Shown: positions 25,501-36,110 of the stretch, one piece after another
Position numbering within the stretch: the stretch's first letter is position 1
Layout: every line of letters starts with the position of its first letter
Source of the DNA: Hirundichthys speculiger
Taxonomy: Eukaryota > Chordata > Actinopteri > Beloniformes > Exocoetidae
Assembly: GCA_018398805.1 (NCBI GenBank)
Contig: JAGFBZ010001941.1
Span: forward strand, 62,001-126,000
Length of the DNA: 64,000 bases
Reading direction: 5' to 3'
The notes under the pieces: model-generated
Databases searched by the model: none
Told to the model about the DNA's origin: nothing
Seen by the model: only the letters and a program-made list of their open reading frames with translations
Translations under genes and position numbers: made by a program

Positions 25501-25780
25501 CCAGGTCTCTACGTTGTCGACCTGGACCAGGTCTCTACGTTGACCTGGACCAGGTCTCTACGTCCAGCTGGACCAGGTCTCTACGTCGAGCCGGACCAGG
25601 TCTCTACGTCGAGCCGGACCAGGTCTCTACGTGGAGCCGGACCAGGTCTCTACGTGGAGCCGGACCAGGTCTCTAGGGAGCGTCTCTACGTGGAGCCGGA
25701 CCAGGTCTCTACGTCGGGAGCCGGACCAGGTCTCTACGTGGAGCCGGACCAGGTCTCTACTTCGACCTGGACCAGGTTCC
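22508..25780 (+). repeat. 3.3-kb minisatellite of 23-bp units with higher-order repeats
   Basis: Roughly 140 tandem copies of a 23-bp unit with core GGACCAGGTCTCTACG followed by a variable end (TGGAGCC, TCGAGCC, TCTAGCT, or a 26-bp form with TCGTGGAGCC). A marker variant GTTGTTGA recurs at 23453, 23816, 24156 and 24545, each followed by the same series of unit variants. This shows higher-order duplication with a period of about 340-390 bp. Because 23 is not a multiple of 3 and the unit lacks plus-strand stops in most variants, all three forward frames stay open for hundreds of codons (VSTWSRTRSLRGAGPGLYV). These frames are by-products of the repeat, not genes. The array lies in the gria1 intron upstream of flop. 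Confidence 0.95.
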
Positions 25781-27434
25781 TCTGGATCACGATTCTGACT
25801 CTGGGTCGAGTGTTAGATGCTGATGTGGACCAGGAGGAATGAAAGTGACCTGTTCTGTCCTAGAACACCTGATAAAACCACGAGCAGACTGGGGGGGGGG
25901 GGGGGGGGGTGAAATGCTGCTGTCAGGTGAAATTACAGACTCGACTTTTTAATTGTGTGAAGCCAAAAACCGAGACAGAAACCTAAATGGATTCAGGTTT
26001 TCAGACTGAATGATGGATTTTCCTCCGTGGTGAACAGGCCAACCGTTTCTGTCCAGTCCAGAGCCTGGAAAACAGGTCCAGTTCTCTCTGTTCCAGTTGT
26101 TGTGGGGTCACCGTGACCTTGAGGCTGTTGGGGGGTCACAGTGACCCGGAGGACGGAGGGTCTCCACCAGCAGATGAGTGGTTCATCTTTCTGCCACTGA
26201 CTGGACGGTGAAAATGAGCAGCGACCTTCACAAGGTCACAGGACGCTTTCAGAAACAGCATGGAAGCAGAAACGAGCCTCGTGGCGATAACCAGGAGACG
26301 TCCTCATGACCAGAGACGCTGGGTTCTGACCCGTCAGAGCATAACCAGCTGTTTAAAGCCAACCGAACCCTCAGCAGTTCTATCAGCAGTCTCTGCAACC
26401 TTCACTTTAAAAGACAATGATCATGGCCGTTCCTTCCTTCCTTCTCCAACACTGCGCCTCTACTTGACTTGTGACCACCAACCGTAAATGTGCTTATTAA
26501 CACGCCAACTATGACAGTGTTTTTACGGTAGAACCGTTAACCTGATTCTAGATCCACCAGCTGTAATTTAGGATTTAAAGTGGGCTCATGAACGTAGAGT
26601 CTGCTTCATGAGGGACTGGTAACAGTAACCAAAACACTTCTGTAGCAAACCAGAAGATCTTTCAGAAACCTGGACCACACAGCTGATGGACCCAACCTGC
26701 AGGAACCCTGAAGAGGACTGAACCCGTCTTCACCAGCAGTTTATCCACATTCAGTCGGTGCAGATTAAAGACATCAAAAACTAGAGTCGTCCGAGTTTTA
26801 GTTTCACCTGACAGCAGCAAAGCTGAGAGACGGAGACAGAGATGGAGAGACTGATCAGGACGCGAGCATCAGTGTCAGTGTTCTGGTGTTTTTAGGAGAC
26901 AGGCATGACAGCAGACAGGTGGACAGGTGGACAGGCCGACAGTCAGACAGACAGACATATGGACAAGGACAAAAGAGAAAGAGACAAGACACACAGAGAG
27001 ACAGATTAAGAGACTGACGGTGGCACATGAAGACACTCGGGCCGACACACAGACAGACAGAATCACAGTAAACAGGTACCAGCACCTACGTCTGCTCTGT
27101 GAGGGTTTTACTTTCCTATAAAGTTAACTATCATCTCCAAACTGTGATGTCATCAGCCAGGAGCTCCCATCACGGTGGTTCTGAGCTCACGTGACCAGTT
27201 ACATGTTCACAGCAGCTCTGTGTCCGGAGGACTGTTCAGTCTCCAGTCGGGTCGTCGCCTCCAGACCTGCACCTGCTCATGCAGCGTTTCAGTAAATTCA
27301 ACCGATTTTACTGCTGATGAAGTCTCACAGATTAAATCATTAACTTTTCTTACTAGTCCTGAACGCTCTACTCTCGTCTGGGCTCACGTATGTACGGCAA
27401 GCCAAACGGACCAACAAAGAGCTAATATAATAAC
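25781..27434. other. gria1 intron with simple-sequence tracts
   Basis: No gene recognised. A 19-base G run lies at 25891-25909. Near 26910-27060 there are repeated GACAGGTG and GACAGACA words, an impure ACAG-type simple repeat. The rest is unassigned intron. Confidence 0.5.
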
Positions 27435-28144
27435 TAGGGCTGGGCAAGGATTAAAATTTTTAATCGCGATTAATCGCATTATTTCCCTGATTAATCATGA
27501 TTAATCGCATTGTATACACAAAATCAAATAATGAATTCAAAAGTAGTGTAAAGGTCAGTTTTATTGAAATGTTCTGCTGCCATATGAACTAAAGTGCCAT
27601 AACATTTGTTGTTCAAACACTTTTAACATCAGCACTTGTCAGTAACAAATATTTAGTGTAAATCTCATCTTAAAAAATGTCAAATAAAATAAAGCTTATT
27701 GCCACTGCCAGGGCATTAATGTCATCCTGTTTTTATAAAAAATAAAAAAAAAGTTTACAAACAAAAAAATCCAACAAAATGATTGTGTCTCAGCACAATC
27801 AGAACATTAAAACAGGTAATTTCTGAGGTAACAGCAGAAACTTTTAACGGGGAGTTCAACTTGTCAGTTGTTACAAATAACCTTGTTTCTGTTTATTCCT
27901 CCGTCTGGGAGAACTTTAAAATGAAAATGTTCATGTTAAAGTTCAGTAACTTTATCAATCCATGTATCATTGATTCTTTCCGTTTTCAATTGTCAATCAA
28001 AAATTAGAAAAAAAATTAAAAAGTGACATTTTATTACGTTTTTCATTTTTTAATCTAAAACAAAAAAACAAACAAAAAAAAAAAGCCTGTTTTTTTTATA
28101 TTTCAATTTTAGACTTGGATCAAAAATACAAAATTAAAAAATGT
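27435..28144 (-). mobile_element. hAT family A, copy 2 (truncated, inverted)
   Basis: Begins TAGGGCTGGGCAAGGATT with ATTAATCGCGATTAATCG-type subterminal motifs and runs through blocks shared with the elements at 2950 and 36695, in the opposite orientation. Similarity stops near 28140 without the second terminus, so the far end is lost. Confidence 0.75.
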
Positions 28145-28850
28145 ATTAGAGAATATTAGTTTTAATCTTCTGCAGAAGCTTTGAAGCCCAAAAGATGATA
28201 TTCAAAATAATTTGGTTAGCCTGGAACATGAACTAAGATCGCTAAAGATCCTTAAAGACACACGTGGTGACTCCGTCAGCAACGACCTGAGAAACGAAGG
28301 CTCGTCTACTGATTATTAATTATGACAGGACTAATCATTCTGGCCTGGGTATGTTAGTTTCAGTTGAGCATATCAGTAAAATATTTACCTTTAAAGCCAA
28401 ATACCTTTATGGATATGTTTCTTTGCTTTTTGGAAACAAACTATAAACAGATTTGGAAACGGTCACCTCTTTTGAACAGTTGCAGGTTTTGTTTGAGGAG
28501 GTCTGACAACTCTGACTGTAGCTGCGTTCATGTTGCTCTTAACTCTGAGAGCTGCTTCTGGATGAATCAGACCTTTATTTTGGTGAACAAGCACCTGTCA
28601 GGTGTGGTCAGGTTGTTGGTGTCAGTGTCCACACACCAGAGGGCGCTGCAGAGCTGCTTTAATTACTGGCTGAGACTCGCTACCAGCCAATCAGATGTCA
28701 GAAGCAGATATATTACAGATCCCTCTGATAAATATTCACACAATGTGCTACATGAACAACATTTAAGCTTCTTCCACAAACAACAGACGAAAACGTGGTG
28801 GCGACATGAACCCCGCAGCGGCACGCCGCGTCCCGACACTCAGAGTGTAC
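28145..28850. other. gria1 intron, nothing further recognised
   Basis: Intron sequence between the truncated hAT copy and the donor of the following gria1 exon. Plus-strand frames over the exon are shadows of the minus-strand gene. Confidence 0.4.
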
Positions 28851-29098
28851 CTGAGATGCGATCCTTTGGGCGTGGCCACGCCGTAGCCTTTGGAGTCCAG
28901 GTTCCCGCCTACTTTCATGGTGTCGCAGGGCTTCCTCTGCTCGATGTACTCGTTCATGGAGGACTCCAGCAGGTAGGCGTACTTCCCCTTGGACTTCCTG
29001 ACCCGTACCACTCCCTCGCTGGTGCTCTTCACAAACACCGACGGGTCTGCGCTGCGCATGTACGACCACATCTTCTCAAACACCGCAATCTTCGAGCG
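28851..29098 (-). CDS. gria1: gria1 exon preceding flip/flop
   Basis: The 248-bp exon lies between CATTTCAG|CGC and CTCAG|GTACAC. It encodes [20 protein letters not shown], then [20 protein letters not shown], and later [20 protein letters not shown] and PKGSHLR. This is part of the second ligand-binding lobe (S2). It includes the glutamate-contacting Glu region just before NLDSKGYG, one of the most conserved AMPA receptor stretches. The last two bases (AG) join the first A of either cassette to give AGA (Arg) at the R/G position. Length and phase match the vertebrate gene plan. The exon shows no lesion. Confidence 0.96.
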
Positions 29099-30322
29099 CT
29101 GAAATGAGAGCGCAGAGGGAGAGGATGCGTACGTTTCCATCCAGTCCTTTAACTGGTTTCAGACTACGTGACTACCATCTATCCATATCCTCGTTCACAT
29201 TACACGACTGATCAAGGACAGAGTCACAAGCTCAGAGATGTGAGACTAACTGGGTTGCTCAGTTGGCCTCCAAAGCTACAGTTAATGAGAAATAAAAAAG
29301 AAAAACACACGCGGAAAATACGGCAGAATCACGTTAAAAACTGATTGAAAATGGACTGAAAGACCAGTCTGAAAACAGATGAAAAAAATAAAAGGAAAAG
29401 ACCACGGGTAAAGGAACGTATCAGCACACGGATGAAGCAGAGATGTTGTTTAAAGAAAAAAAACAAACAAAAAACTTTTCTTCTCCAGTGTGTTTTCTCC
29501 CGATGATTTAAGACATTTAGCTTGTTTAATATTAGTCGGCCTGTCTTTGAGTTGTTCACACATGCAGATCTACGACTGACCCCCCACCACCAACCCTGTC
29601 AATTAACACCAGCAGGTGAGGCCTAAAATCATCTAGTCTGAATGAGCCTTTACCTGACTGACAGGTTATCATCACACATGCTCGCTGTAAAGGATGGAAG
29701 TCAGTCCCCTTTGATCTGGGGGTACCTCAGGGCTCCATACTTGGTCAACTTCGGCTTTCACTTATATGGAACCATCTGACTAATGCTAAAACATCTCAAC
29801 CCCAGCAAAAAATAAATCCTCAGCTGCAGATTTTTGAAATATGAAAGGAGGATTAGGATTAGGGGCTGTGGGTTTATCATCGCTTGAAGTTTTTCTCTCC
29901 TGGAATGTTGGACATCGGTTCAAATTTTCTTTCATTAATCGGTTAATCAAATTTTAATCTAGATTTTAATTTTGGCTCCAAACAGTCTCAAACATACTGT
30001 AATCGAGAGAAAAGCAGTTATTTTGCCTCTTAGAGAGATTCCCAGGTCATATTGAAGTCAAGCTGGCGTTTCAGAAGAAAAGCCTCGAACATTTTTATTT
30101 AGTCTATAACGTCTGTAATGTCAGTTCACAGCAGAAACTTCATCATGTCTGTGTTGACTTCAATAAATAAAACGAGCTTAAAAAGTCTGGTGATGACTCT
30201 TTTAAACAATCATGATTTCAGTGATGACCAAAACAATCATGATTTAGATTTTTTTTTTCATGATCAAACCTCTTTGTCGTTAGCTTCACAATAAAGATTA
30301 AAAGCATCTGTAAACTGCAGCC
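29099..30322. other. gria1 intron with LINE fragment
   Basis: Mostly unassigned intron. One non-LTR reverse-transcriptase fragment is listed separately. An A-rich tract lies near 29452-29476. Confidence 0.45.
29690..29765 (+). pseudogene. Non-LTR retrotransposon RT fragment
   Basis: A short plus-strand stretch reads GWKSVPFDLGVPQGSILGQL. VPQGSILG is the conserved RT motif preceding the palm in L2/CR1-type LINEs. The similarity does not extend to a full RT domain, so this is a small relic. Confidence 0.55.
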
Positions 30323-30325
30323 TAA

Positions 30326-30763
30326 GGCCTTGATTGTACACCTCCCGCTAGCCACTAGCCGCTACCCGCAAAATGTGGGTTTAGGAACCTCTACTAACCG
30401 CTAATGCAATCTTCCGCTTCCCTAAAGCCGCTACCCGCTATGCCGACTCTCTTACTCACATTGTAGGTGTGGCAATGGGTGTGTCTTTTGCAATTTCCAC
30501 AAACTCGGTATTTTGCGATCGCGGGTTTAGAGTAGCGGGTTGCAGGTAGCGAAACCTGCTCTTAAAGGCAATGGCTACTGACGCACTGATTGGTTTAACA
30601 GGTGGAACGCCCTAACCACTCCCATGGATAATGTAGCGGGTAGCGCAGGTGGGATAGCGGGTTTAGGGAGGTGCAAGATTGCGTTCTTTGCGGGGGAATG
30701 CCCCTCCCACTACCCGCTATCCCTTAATAGCGACTTTAAGAGATCTGGCGGAAGATCGGGCCC
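30326..30763. mobile_element. PIF/Harbinger-like MITE
   Basis: A 438-bp element flanked by TAA on both sides (30323-30325 and 30764-30766), a 3-bp duplication usual for PIF/Harbinger. Ends GGCCTTGATTGTACACC and GGCGGAAGATCGGGCC are loosely inverted. The interior has repeated TAGCGGGTAGCG-type words in both orientations. It lacks coding sequence. A disrupted relative lies at 11.98-12.84 kb. Confidence 0.65.
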
Positions 30764-30970
30764 TAAGCTTCTTCAAACAATTTTAAGGATCAAAAAGCTA
30801 AAATGTTCAAACTTTGCTCACTTTTGTTCATCAGAAATACACATTCTAGATTTGACTGATTTGAGACAATTATCATGAAACTTCTGCAATCACAGACCTC
30901 CGAACATTTCTTTTGTCAAGCCAACAATAACTGCAGTTCTGCCGAGGACTTAACACTTGACCAACAGTTA

Positions 30971-31252
<282 letters not shown>

Positions 31253-31273
31253 TCAGAGACGCTGTCCGTAATC

Positions 31274-31487
31274 CAGGGACGCCCAGCTCCGGTCCTCGAG
31301 GGCCGCTGTCCTGCAAGTCTTAGATGTTTCCCTGCTTCAACACTCTTGATTCAAATGAATGGGTCGTTAACAAACCTGGATGACCAGCTGATGCTGATCC
31401 ATTTATTTATATCAGGTGTGTTGTGTCAGGGAAACTTCTACGAAATGCAGGACAGCAGCCCTCAAGGACAGAGTTTGGACATCCCTG
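31274..31487. mobile_element. hAT-type palindromic MITE beside a gria1 splice acceptor
   Basis: A 214-bp element with inverted ends CAGGGACGCCCAGCTCCGG and GAGTTTGGACATCCCTG. It contains mirrored GAGGGCCGCTGTCCTGCA and TGCAGGACAGCAGCCCTC. Flanks CCGTAATC (31266-31273) and CCGAAATC (31488-31495) form a 7-of-8 target duplication. Relatives are at 62455-62668 and 63508-63685. Confidence 0.8.
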
Positions 31488-31539
31488 CCGAAATCAAAGC
31501 AACCAAAAGCACGTTGAGGATGATGGGTATGAGCCACAT

Positions 31540-32230
31540 GGTACATGGCTATTAGAAGTGTCAAAGAAGTTGAGACATGGGCAACAAACGGCTGGAAAAG
31601 TAAGTGGTACTAATGAGAAACGCCTTGAGGAACATTTTGATACTAACGAGATTAACAACCAACAGATCAGTGACATGACTGGTTCCAGTATGTTGGGCTA
31701 CCAGCAGAAAGACTCTTCTGTCTGGAAGAGGCTTTCTGCTGGTAGCCCATCATACTGGAAGAACATAGAAGAACATAAAAATATGGCTGAGCTTCACAAA
31801 ACCGCACCCAAACAAACCACAATACTTCTGAAACAATGTCCTGGAGACGTTTGGCCTTAATGTTTGGAGAACCAGAACCATGTTTGGAGAAAACCAAACG
31901 CAGCATTTCAACAGAAACACCTCAGACCTTCTGTCAAGCACGGTGGTGGAGGGATGATGGTTTGGGCCTGTCCACCAGAGTTCTCTAGGGGCAGATGTGA
32001 GACTGTCTGGTCGAATAAACATGGGCAATGATCTGAAGCACTCCAGCAAATCCTCATCGGAACGGCTGAAGATAATAACCGAGCCAGAGTCCAGACCTCA
32101 ACCCAACTGAGATGCTGTTTAATGACCCGAAGCAACGAGTGGACCAAAGTCCTCCACAATCACCTGAGAGACAGATGGTCGTATTGAAAACGACCGCTTC
32201 AAGTAGTTGCTTCTAAGGGTGGATCTATGA
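31540..32230 (+). pseudogene. Decayed Tc1-like transposase remnant
   Basis: The sequence follows the order of a fish Tc1 transposase 3' half but is broken by stops and frameshifts. KHGGGGMMVWACP near 31938-31975 corresponds to the KHGGGSIMVWG motif. Later words equivalent to SPDLNPIE can be discerned near 32087-32112 (CAGACCTCAACCCAACTGAG). No intact catalytic triad is present. A near-perfect hairpin is embedded at 31683-31760. Confidence 0.6.
31683..31760 (+). other. 78-nt near-perfect hairpin
   Basis: Arms 31683-31718 and 31725-31760 pair at 34 of 36 positions around a 6-base loop TGTCTG (31719-31724). Mismatches are at 31693/31750 and 31712/31731. Arm size and loop are in the range of animal microRNA precursors, but it lies within transposon debris. 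It could equally be a snapback duplication. No function is shown. Confidence 0.8.
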
Positions 32231-33280
32231 GTTATTGAGTTATGGAGTACTCAGTTAAATAATTACAAGCTTTAAAAAGCAATATGTTGTTCCTGGGATC
32301 TGAATGTGACTAATACTGAGACCCACAATGGAATTAAAAGAAAGGTGCAGCTACAGTAGCTACGGTGGTGTTTGTTCGTTGGGAAAAAGGAGCATTTAAG
32401 GGAGTAAAAAACTCTTCTGTACCAGACAGTTTGACTGCAGGAGTTACAAACACACAAACTTCAGCACCGAGATAAGAGTGATGGGGGTCAGGTGGTCCCC
32501 CCCTCCATCAGTCCTCCTCGCAGTAAACAAACATGAAAGAGCAGCGAGAGGAAAGTCAACACCGGTTGATCTCCGAAAGTCTGGCAGACGCAGGAGAAAA
32601 TAACAGTTTTGCAGCTCTGACACAAACTAAAGCAGAAGAAAAAACAAAAAAACAGAAAAAATAGAAGCAGAAAATACAGCCCACTGTTCAGTTCTAATGT
32701 TTTATTAGACTGTTAAACAAAAATCGAGACAAAATGCATAAATGGTATGAGAGAAACTAAGAGGGAAGTCAGGATGCATGAGGAAGATGCTTATAATCAT
32801 CATTTATTTTAGAAAAAAAAGAGGTGGGCAACACTAAGTACCCCCTCACTGCTTCTGGAGGATTTAATATGGTTAGGAGCAATATAATTTTGATATCAAG
32901 ATTTCAAAAGGCTCTAACTTGAAAGCAGTTTGAGATAAATGTAAACTGTCAATGAGAAAATTCTTCAGTATGACTCAAAGTCTGTGTTGGGAGTGAAATT
33001 ATTCATATAATTTGCATATCATGACATCACAAGATGGCGGCCATATTGGAAAATGTTCAATTTTTATATCAAGGTTTCAAAAGGCTATAACTTTAAAGTG
33101 GTTTGAGATAAAGACATACTGTAAATAAGAAATATCTTCAGTATGAACCAAAATTTGGAATGGAAGTAGATTTGTCATTTAATTTGATTATTGTGACATC
33201 ACCTGCCCAAACCTGCTCGGTAGTCCTCATTTTCAGATTTTTCCTGCAGCCCCATGCACAATGAAAGCTTTCATTTCAGG
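32231..33280. repeat. AT-rich intron with a diverged tandem duplication (about 170 bp)
   Basis: Two blocks, about 32889-33030 and 33061-33200, share ATATCAAG.TTTCAAAAGGCT, GTTTGAGATAAA, CTTCAGTATGA and GTGACATCAC/ATGACATCAC in the same order, so they are an old direct duplication. The first ends beside CAAGATGGCGGCCATATTGG. No gene was recognised. The upstream part (32231-32888) holds nothing I can name. Confidence 0.6.
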
Positions 33281-33285
33281 GACAA

Positions 33286-33900
33286 TCACATCATAAAGTC
33301 ATGAAATCTGGAGTTTGGTTTCAATATTTCCCTTTCAAAGAACTGGTGGCCTTTTCTATTTGTTTGATTGGTGATGAGGCTCCAGAATTCATCATTTTGA
33401 AAAGAGATGAAATCAATGGACTCAGAATTTGTCAGATCGTCTCCACAAAAACCAACAGACTCATCAAACTTTAGGCTCCACTTTCGATACTCTTCCTCTT
33501 CTCTCATGAGCTGCCAGCCATCATCATCATCATCATCATTATCATTGCCGGCGTGATTTCCGGTGCGCCATTAGCGATGTGTTTTTTTCCAGCGGCTTCT
33601 CCCACGTTGCCAGGACAACCAGGGTTGTTTTCATCCCCGCTACATTTTTCCATATTTGTGGTGTTATGAGCCCCCTGACACCTCCACCTGCTTGGTGATC
33701 GCTGAATGCGTCCACCCCGGTCATGCTGAGGTGAAGCAGCCGATATACGATGTGCTGATTATGAACTACGGCGCGCGAACTCGCCGTCACTACTAATGTC
33801 AGTTTCTGCTTCACTGGACAACTGAATGTCTTCGTCCTCTGAATCAGAGTTAGCCAGAACTTGAGAAAGTACTTCGTGGACGGTAAACAGGCCTCTTGAC
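33286..33900 (-). pseudogene. piggyBac-like transposase N-terminal remnant
   Basis: On the minus strand a frame starts MSRGLFTVHEVLSQVL and continues with an acidic stretch NSDSEDEDIQLSS to a stop near 33762. Further frames downstream read YRKWSLKFDESVGF and SIDFISFQNDEFWSLITNQT, followed by FFEREILKP. Acidic N-terminus, then P/S-hydrophobic-DEF..LI..QTN, is the layout of fish piggyBac (PGBD-like) transposases. Stops and frame changes, an (ATC)n run near 33520-33545, and the absence of the downstream catalytic core show a decayed fragment. Assignment is by pattern only. Confidence 0.5.
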
Positions 33901-34184
33901 ATTGAAAGTTAATGAAAAAACACTCTTTTGCTCTGCTCTGCTCTCGCGACGCTCAGCACTACTACCAGTGCTGTGCCATCTCTGTGTTTTACAAACTCTT
34001 TTTACGCTAAAACTTTGAATAGCGCCACAACCAAAAATGGTTCTCAGATTACAGGCGCACACTGGTGAAAACTAGTAACAAGATTCGGCATCACATTTAT
34101 AGATTCAGCCTGTTTTATCAATCATCAACACGTTCTGCTTCTCTGGCCGTACACAACAAGTTCAGTTAAAGACCTTTACATCCG

Positions 34185-34312
34185 GGGTTCAGTCCTGGGG
34201 CTCCTCCTTTTCATCATCTACCTTCTCCTTCTTGGAAATATCTTCACGAAACATGAATACATTTTCACTGCTGTGCAGATGACACAGTTCTCTCTGCAGT
34301 TCTCCTATCCCC
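34185..34312 (+). pseudogene. Non-LTR RT fragment with ADD motif
   Basis: Reads SVLGLLLFIIYLLLLGNIFT, then after a one-base frame change CCADDTV, matching the GSVLGPLLF ... YADDTQ region of L2/CR1-type reverse transcriptases. The catalytic Asp pair is present but the frame is broken and the domain is short. Inactive relic. Confidence 0.6.
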
Positions 34313-35835
34313 TCAGCACCTGGACAACAGGCTATTATTTAAGGCTTCTAGAAGAGTTTCTCCAGTTTGATCTGGAGCAGTCTGGTGTGGGAAGGAGAGG
34401 GTTCCTGACAGTAACGTTAGATAACGACTGAGCAAGTAGGGCTCGTCTGGAAAGAGCTACCATGGAAAGTCTCGTAAGGTCTGAGACAGATGAGACAGAA
34501 GTTGAGTCCCATGTCGCAGGACCTGGGTACCTGGAAGTCATCGAGTCAACCGTGAACTCCTCGGTCCACCAGAGTACTCTTGAGACAAATGTGAGGACTC
34601 ACGACCATGTGAGACTGGTAAAGTTGTTACTTACTCATCACCACGTCCACGTATGAAGTTAAAACTCAACCACGCAGATAAAAACACAGAAACCAGATCC
34701 AGAAACTCTGCAGCCTTCTTTGAAGTACAGAGGTGCGGTCTGGCGAACTGACCAATCACAGTGTGAGACTCTGTTTAAGGTCGTAGGCACTGCGTCCTCC
34801 AGAGCTGGACCGGAGAGGATCCACCCAGCTGACTACCAGCACACGGTTCAAGAGCATCTGTGATGGTGTGAGGTTGCATTAATGCCTGAGGTGAGCTGGA
34901 CCTGCACCTCTGAAGACCCCATTAGGTCTGAACTACATACACAAGTTTATAGAAACATCTGCTGTCATCAGGACATCTGTTTCAAGAAGCACCTGGACGA
35001 ACCGAACGGCAGCATGAAGTCCAGCGACTGAACCCTGCAGCCAGACAGCTGATAGTTGGGTCACAACAGTACTGCGTGATTTCTGGACCACTATGGAAAC
35101 AAACCATGAACGCTCGTGACTTATTAGATCAAACTCAGCAGCTCTGAGGCTCTTCTCTCCACAAATTGACCTCCGGAGGATCCAGTTGTGTTTGTCGATG
35201 TGACTCCGTCGACTCAGTCGATGGACACACTGTTTTCACCTCGGGCAGTACAGTAGGTGTGAGGACTGCAGCTGAGTGACGCTAAGAGACTCTCGCCGCG
35301 GGGCGACCGCACCTCACGCGAGCATCGTGACCAGAGGTGACCAGAGGTGACCAGAGGTGACCGGGCTCGTGCTAAAATAGACAATGTGACGTGATTGTGG
35401 GCGAATCTGGGCCCAGTGGTGACAACCCTGATTCAGTTCATTGAGCTGTTTGGCTTCTCTTCAGGTCCTCCACATTATTTCAACCAGGCTGAAGCCTGGA
35501 CGTTGACTGGACCGCCATAAAACCTTGATTCTTTTTATATTTCAGCCGTTCTGTTGTAGATACGCTGGTGTATTTTGGATCACCTTCCTGTTTCAGTTGG
35601 GGAGTTCATGCTCAAGGTCCTGTGATGTCAGAACAAGCCCAGGTCATCATCTGTGGTGTTGTGTTGGTGTGCTGGTTTGAGCGTTATGGCCAAAGATCTC
35701 AAGGTCGGTCTTGTCTGTTCAAACGGACGAAGTTCTTGAAAATATTCAGCTTGGCTCAGATACAAACCTAAACTGGACTGTCGTGTATATTTTAACAAGA
35801 GGGTTTCTGTTGGTGCTACATTGAAATGAGCCGTA
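34313..35835. other. Unassigned DNA
   Basis: No gene was recognised. Short frames on both strands are uninformative. A 10-bp tandem repeat lies inside it and is listed separately. Confidence 0.4.
35328..35362 (+). repeat. 10-bp tandem repeat
   Basis: Three and a half copies of TGACCAGAGG in direct tandem. Confidence 0.85.
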
Positions 35836-35843
35836 GTTGCTCA

Positions 35844-36110
35844 GTCTTCTTCTAACTGTAGTTTCATGAGGCTTGATGAGTCTGAGATGGCGCTCTTGGC
35901 TTTTCTAACTCCAGGATGAACCTGCAGGGACGTCAACTCCTGGAAAGATTGGTCTCTGTTTTCCTCTAGTGAGTGATCATCCTCACTGTCAGAAGATTGA
36001 CTCTGATTATTGGAAAATGGCTGAAGCTGTTCCCTGACAGGAACTGCCGGGTTCACGCTGCTCGATTTCGGCCGTCTCAGACGAAAGACGAGCGGTCGTT
36101 GGACGTCTCA
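35844..36110 (-). CDS. Unrecognised open frame, acidic/Ser-rich
   Basis: A minus-strand frame without ATG, open from about 36110 to a TGA near 35841. It includes FRLRRPKSSSVNPAVPVREQ, a Ser/Asp/Glu segment SQSSDSEDDHSLEEN, and the end SLMKLQLEED. The composition looks protein-like rather than random intron, and TGTGAG|AC upstream could be an acceptor. I do not recognise the family. It could be a terminal exon, a retrocopy fragment or transposon debris. A second open frame follows upstream at 36200-36540 (minus) in a different frame, containing FAGRFRNDKFPVGDSRLKHQ, also unrecognised. Confidence 0.25.

Noticed and set aside
22508..25780. CRISPR-like array
   Set aside because: Units are directly tandem with no unique spacers, and the genome context is a vertebrate intron.
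22785..25842. Long open frames of up to 511 codons with VSTWSRTRSLRGAGPGLYV repeats
   Set aside because: They are produced by the 23-bp minisatellite, whose units lack forward stops, and occur in all three frames at once. There are no start-context, splice or similarity signals.
28828..28862. Small hairpin CTCAG-loop-CTGAG around the donor next to the R/G codon
   Set aside because: Only five base pairs can form. It is far smaller than the editing hairpins of GluA2-4, and GluA1 is not normally edited at this site, so an RNA-editing claim is not supported.
28364..29107. Plus-strand 247-codon open frame
   Set aside because: Antisense shadow of the gria1 exon at 28851-29098. The minus-strand frame has exact receptor motifs and splice sites.
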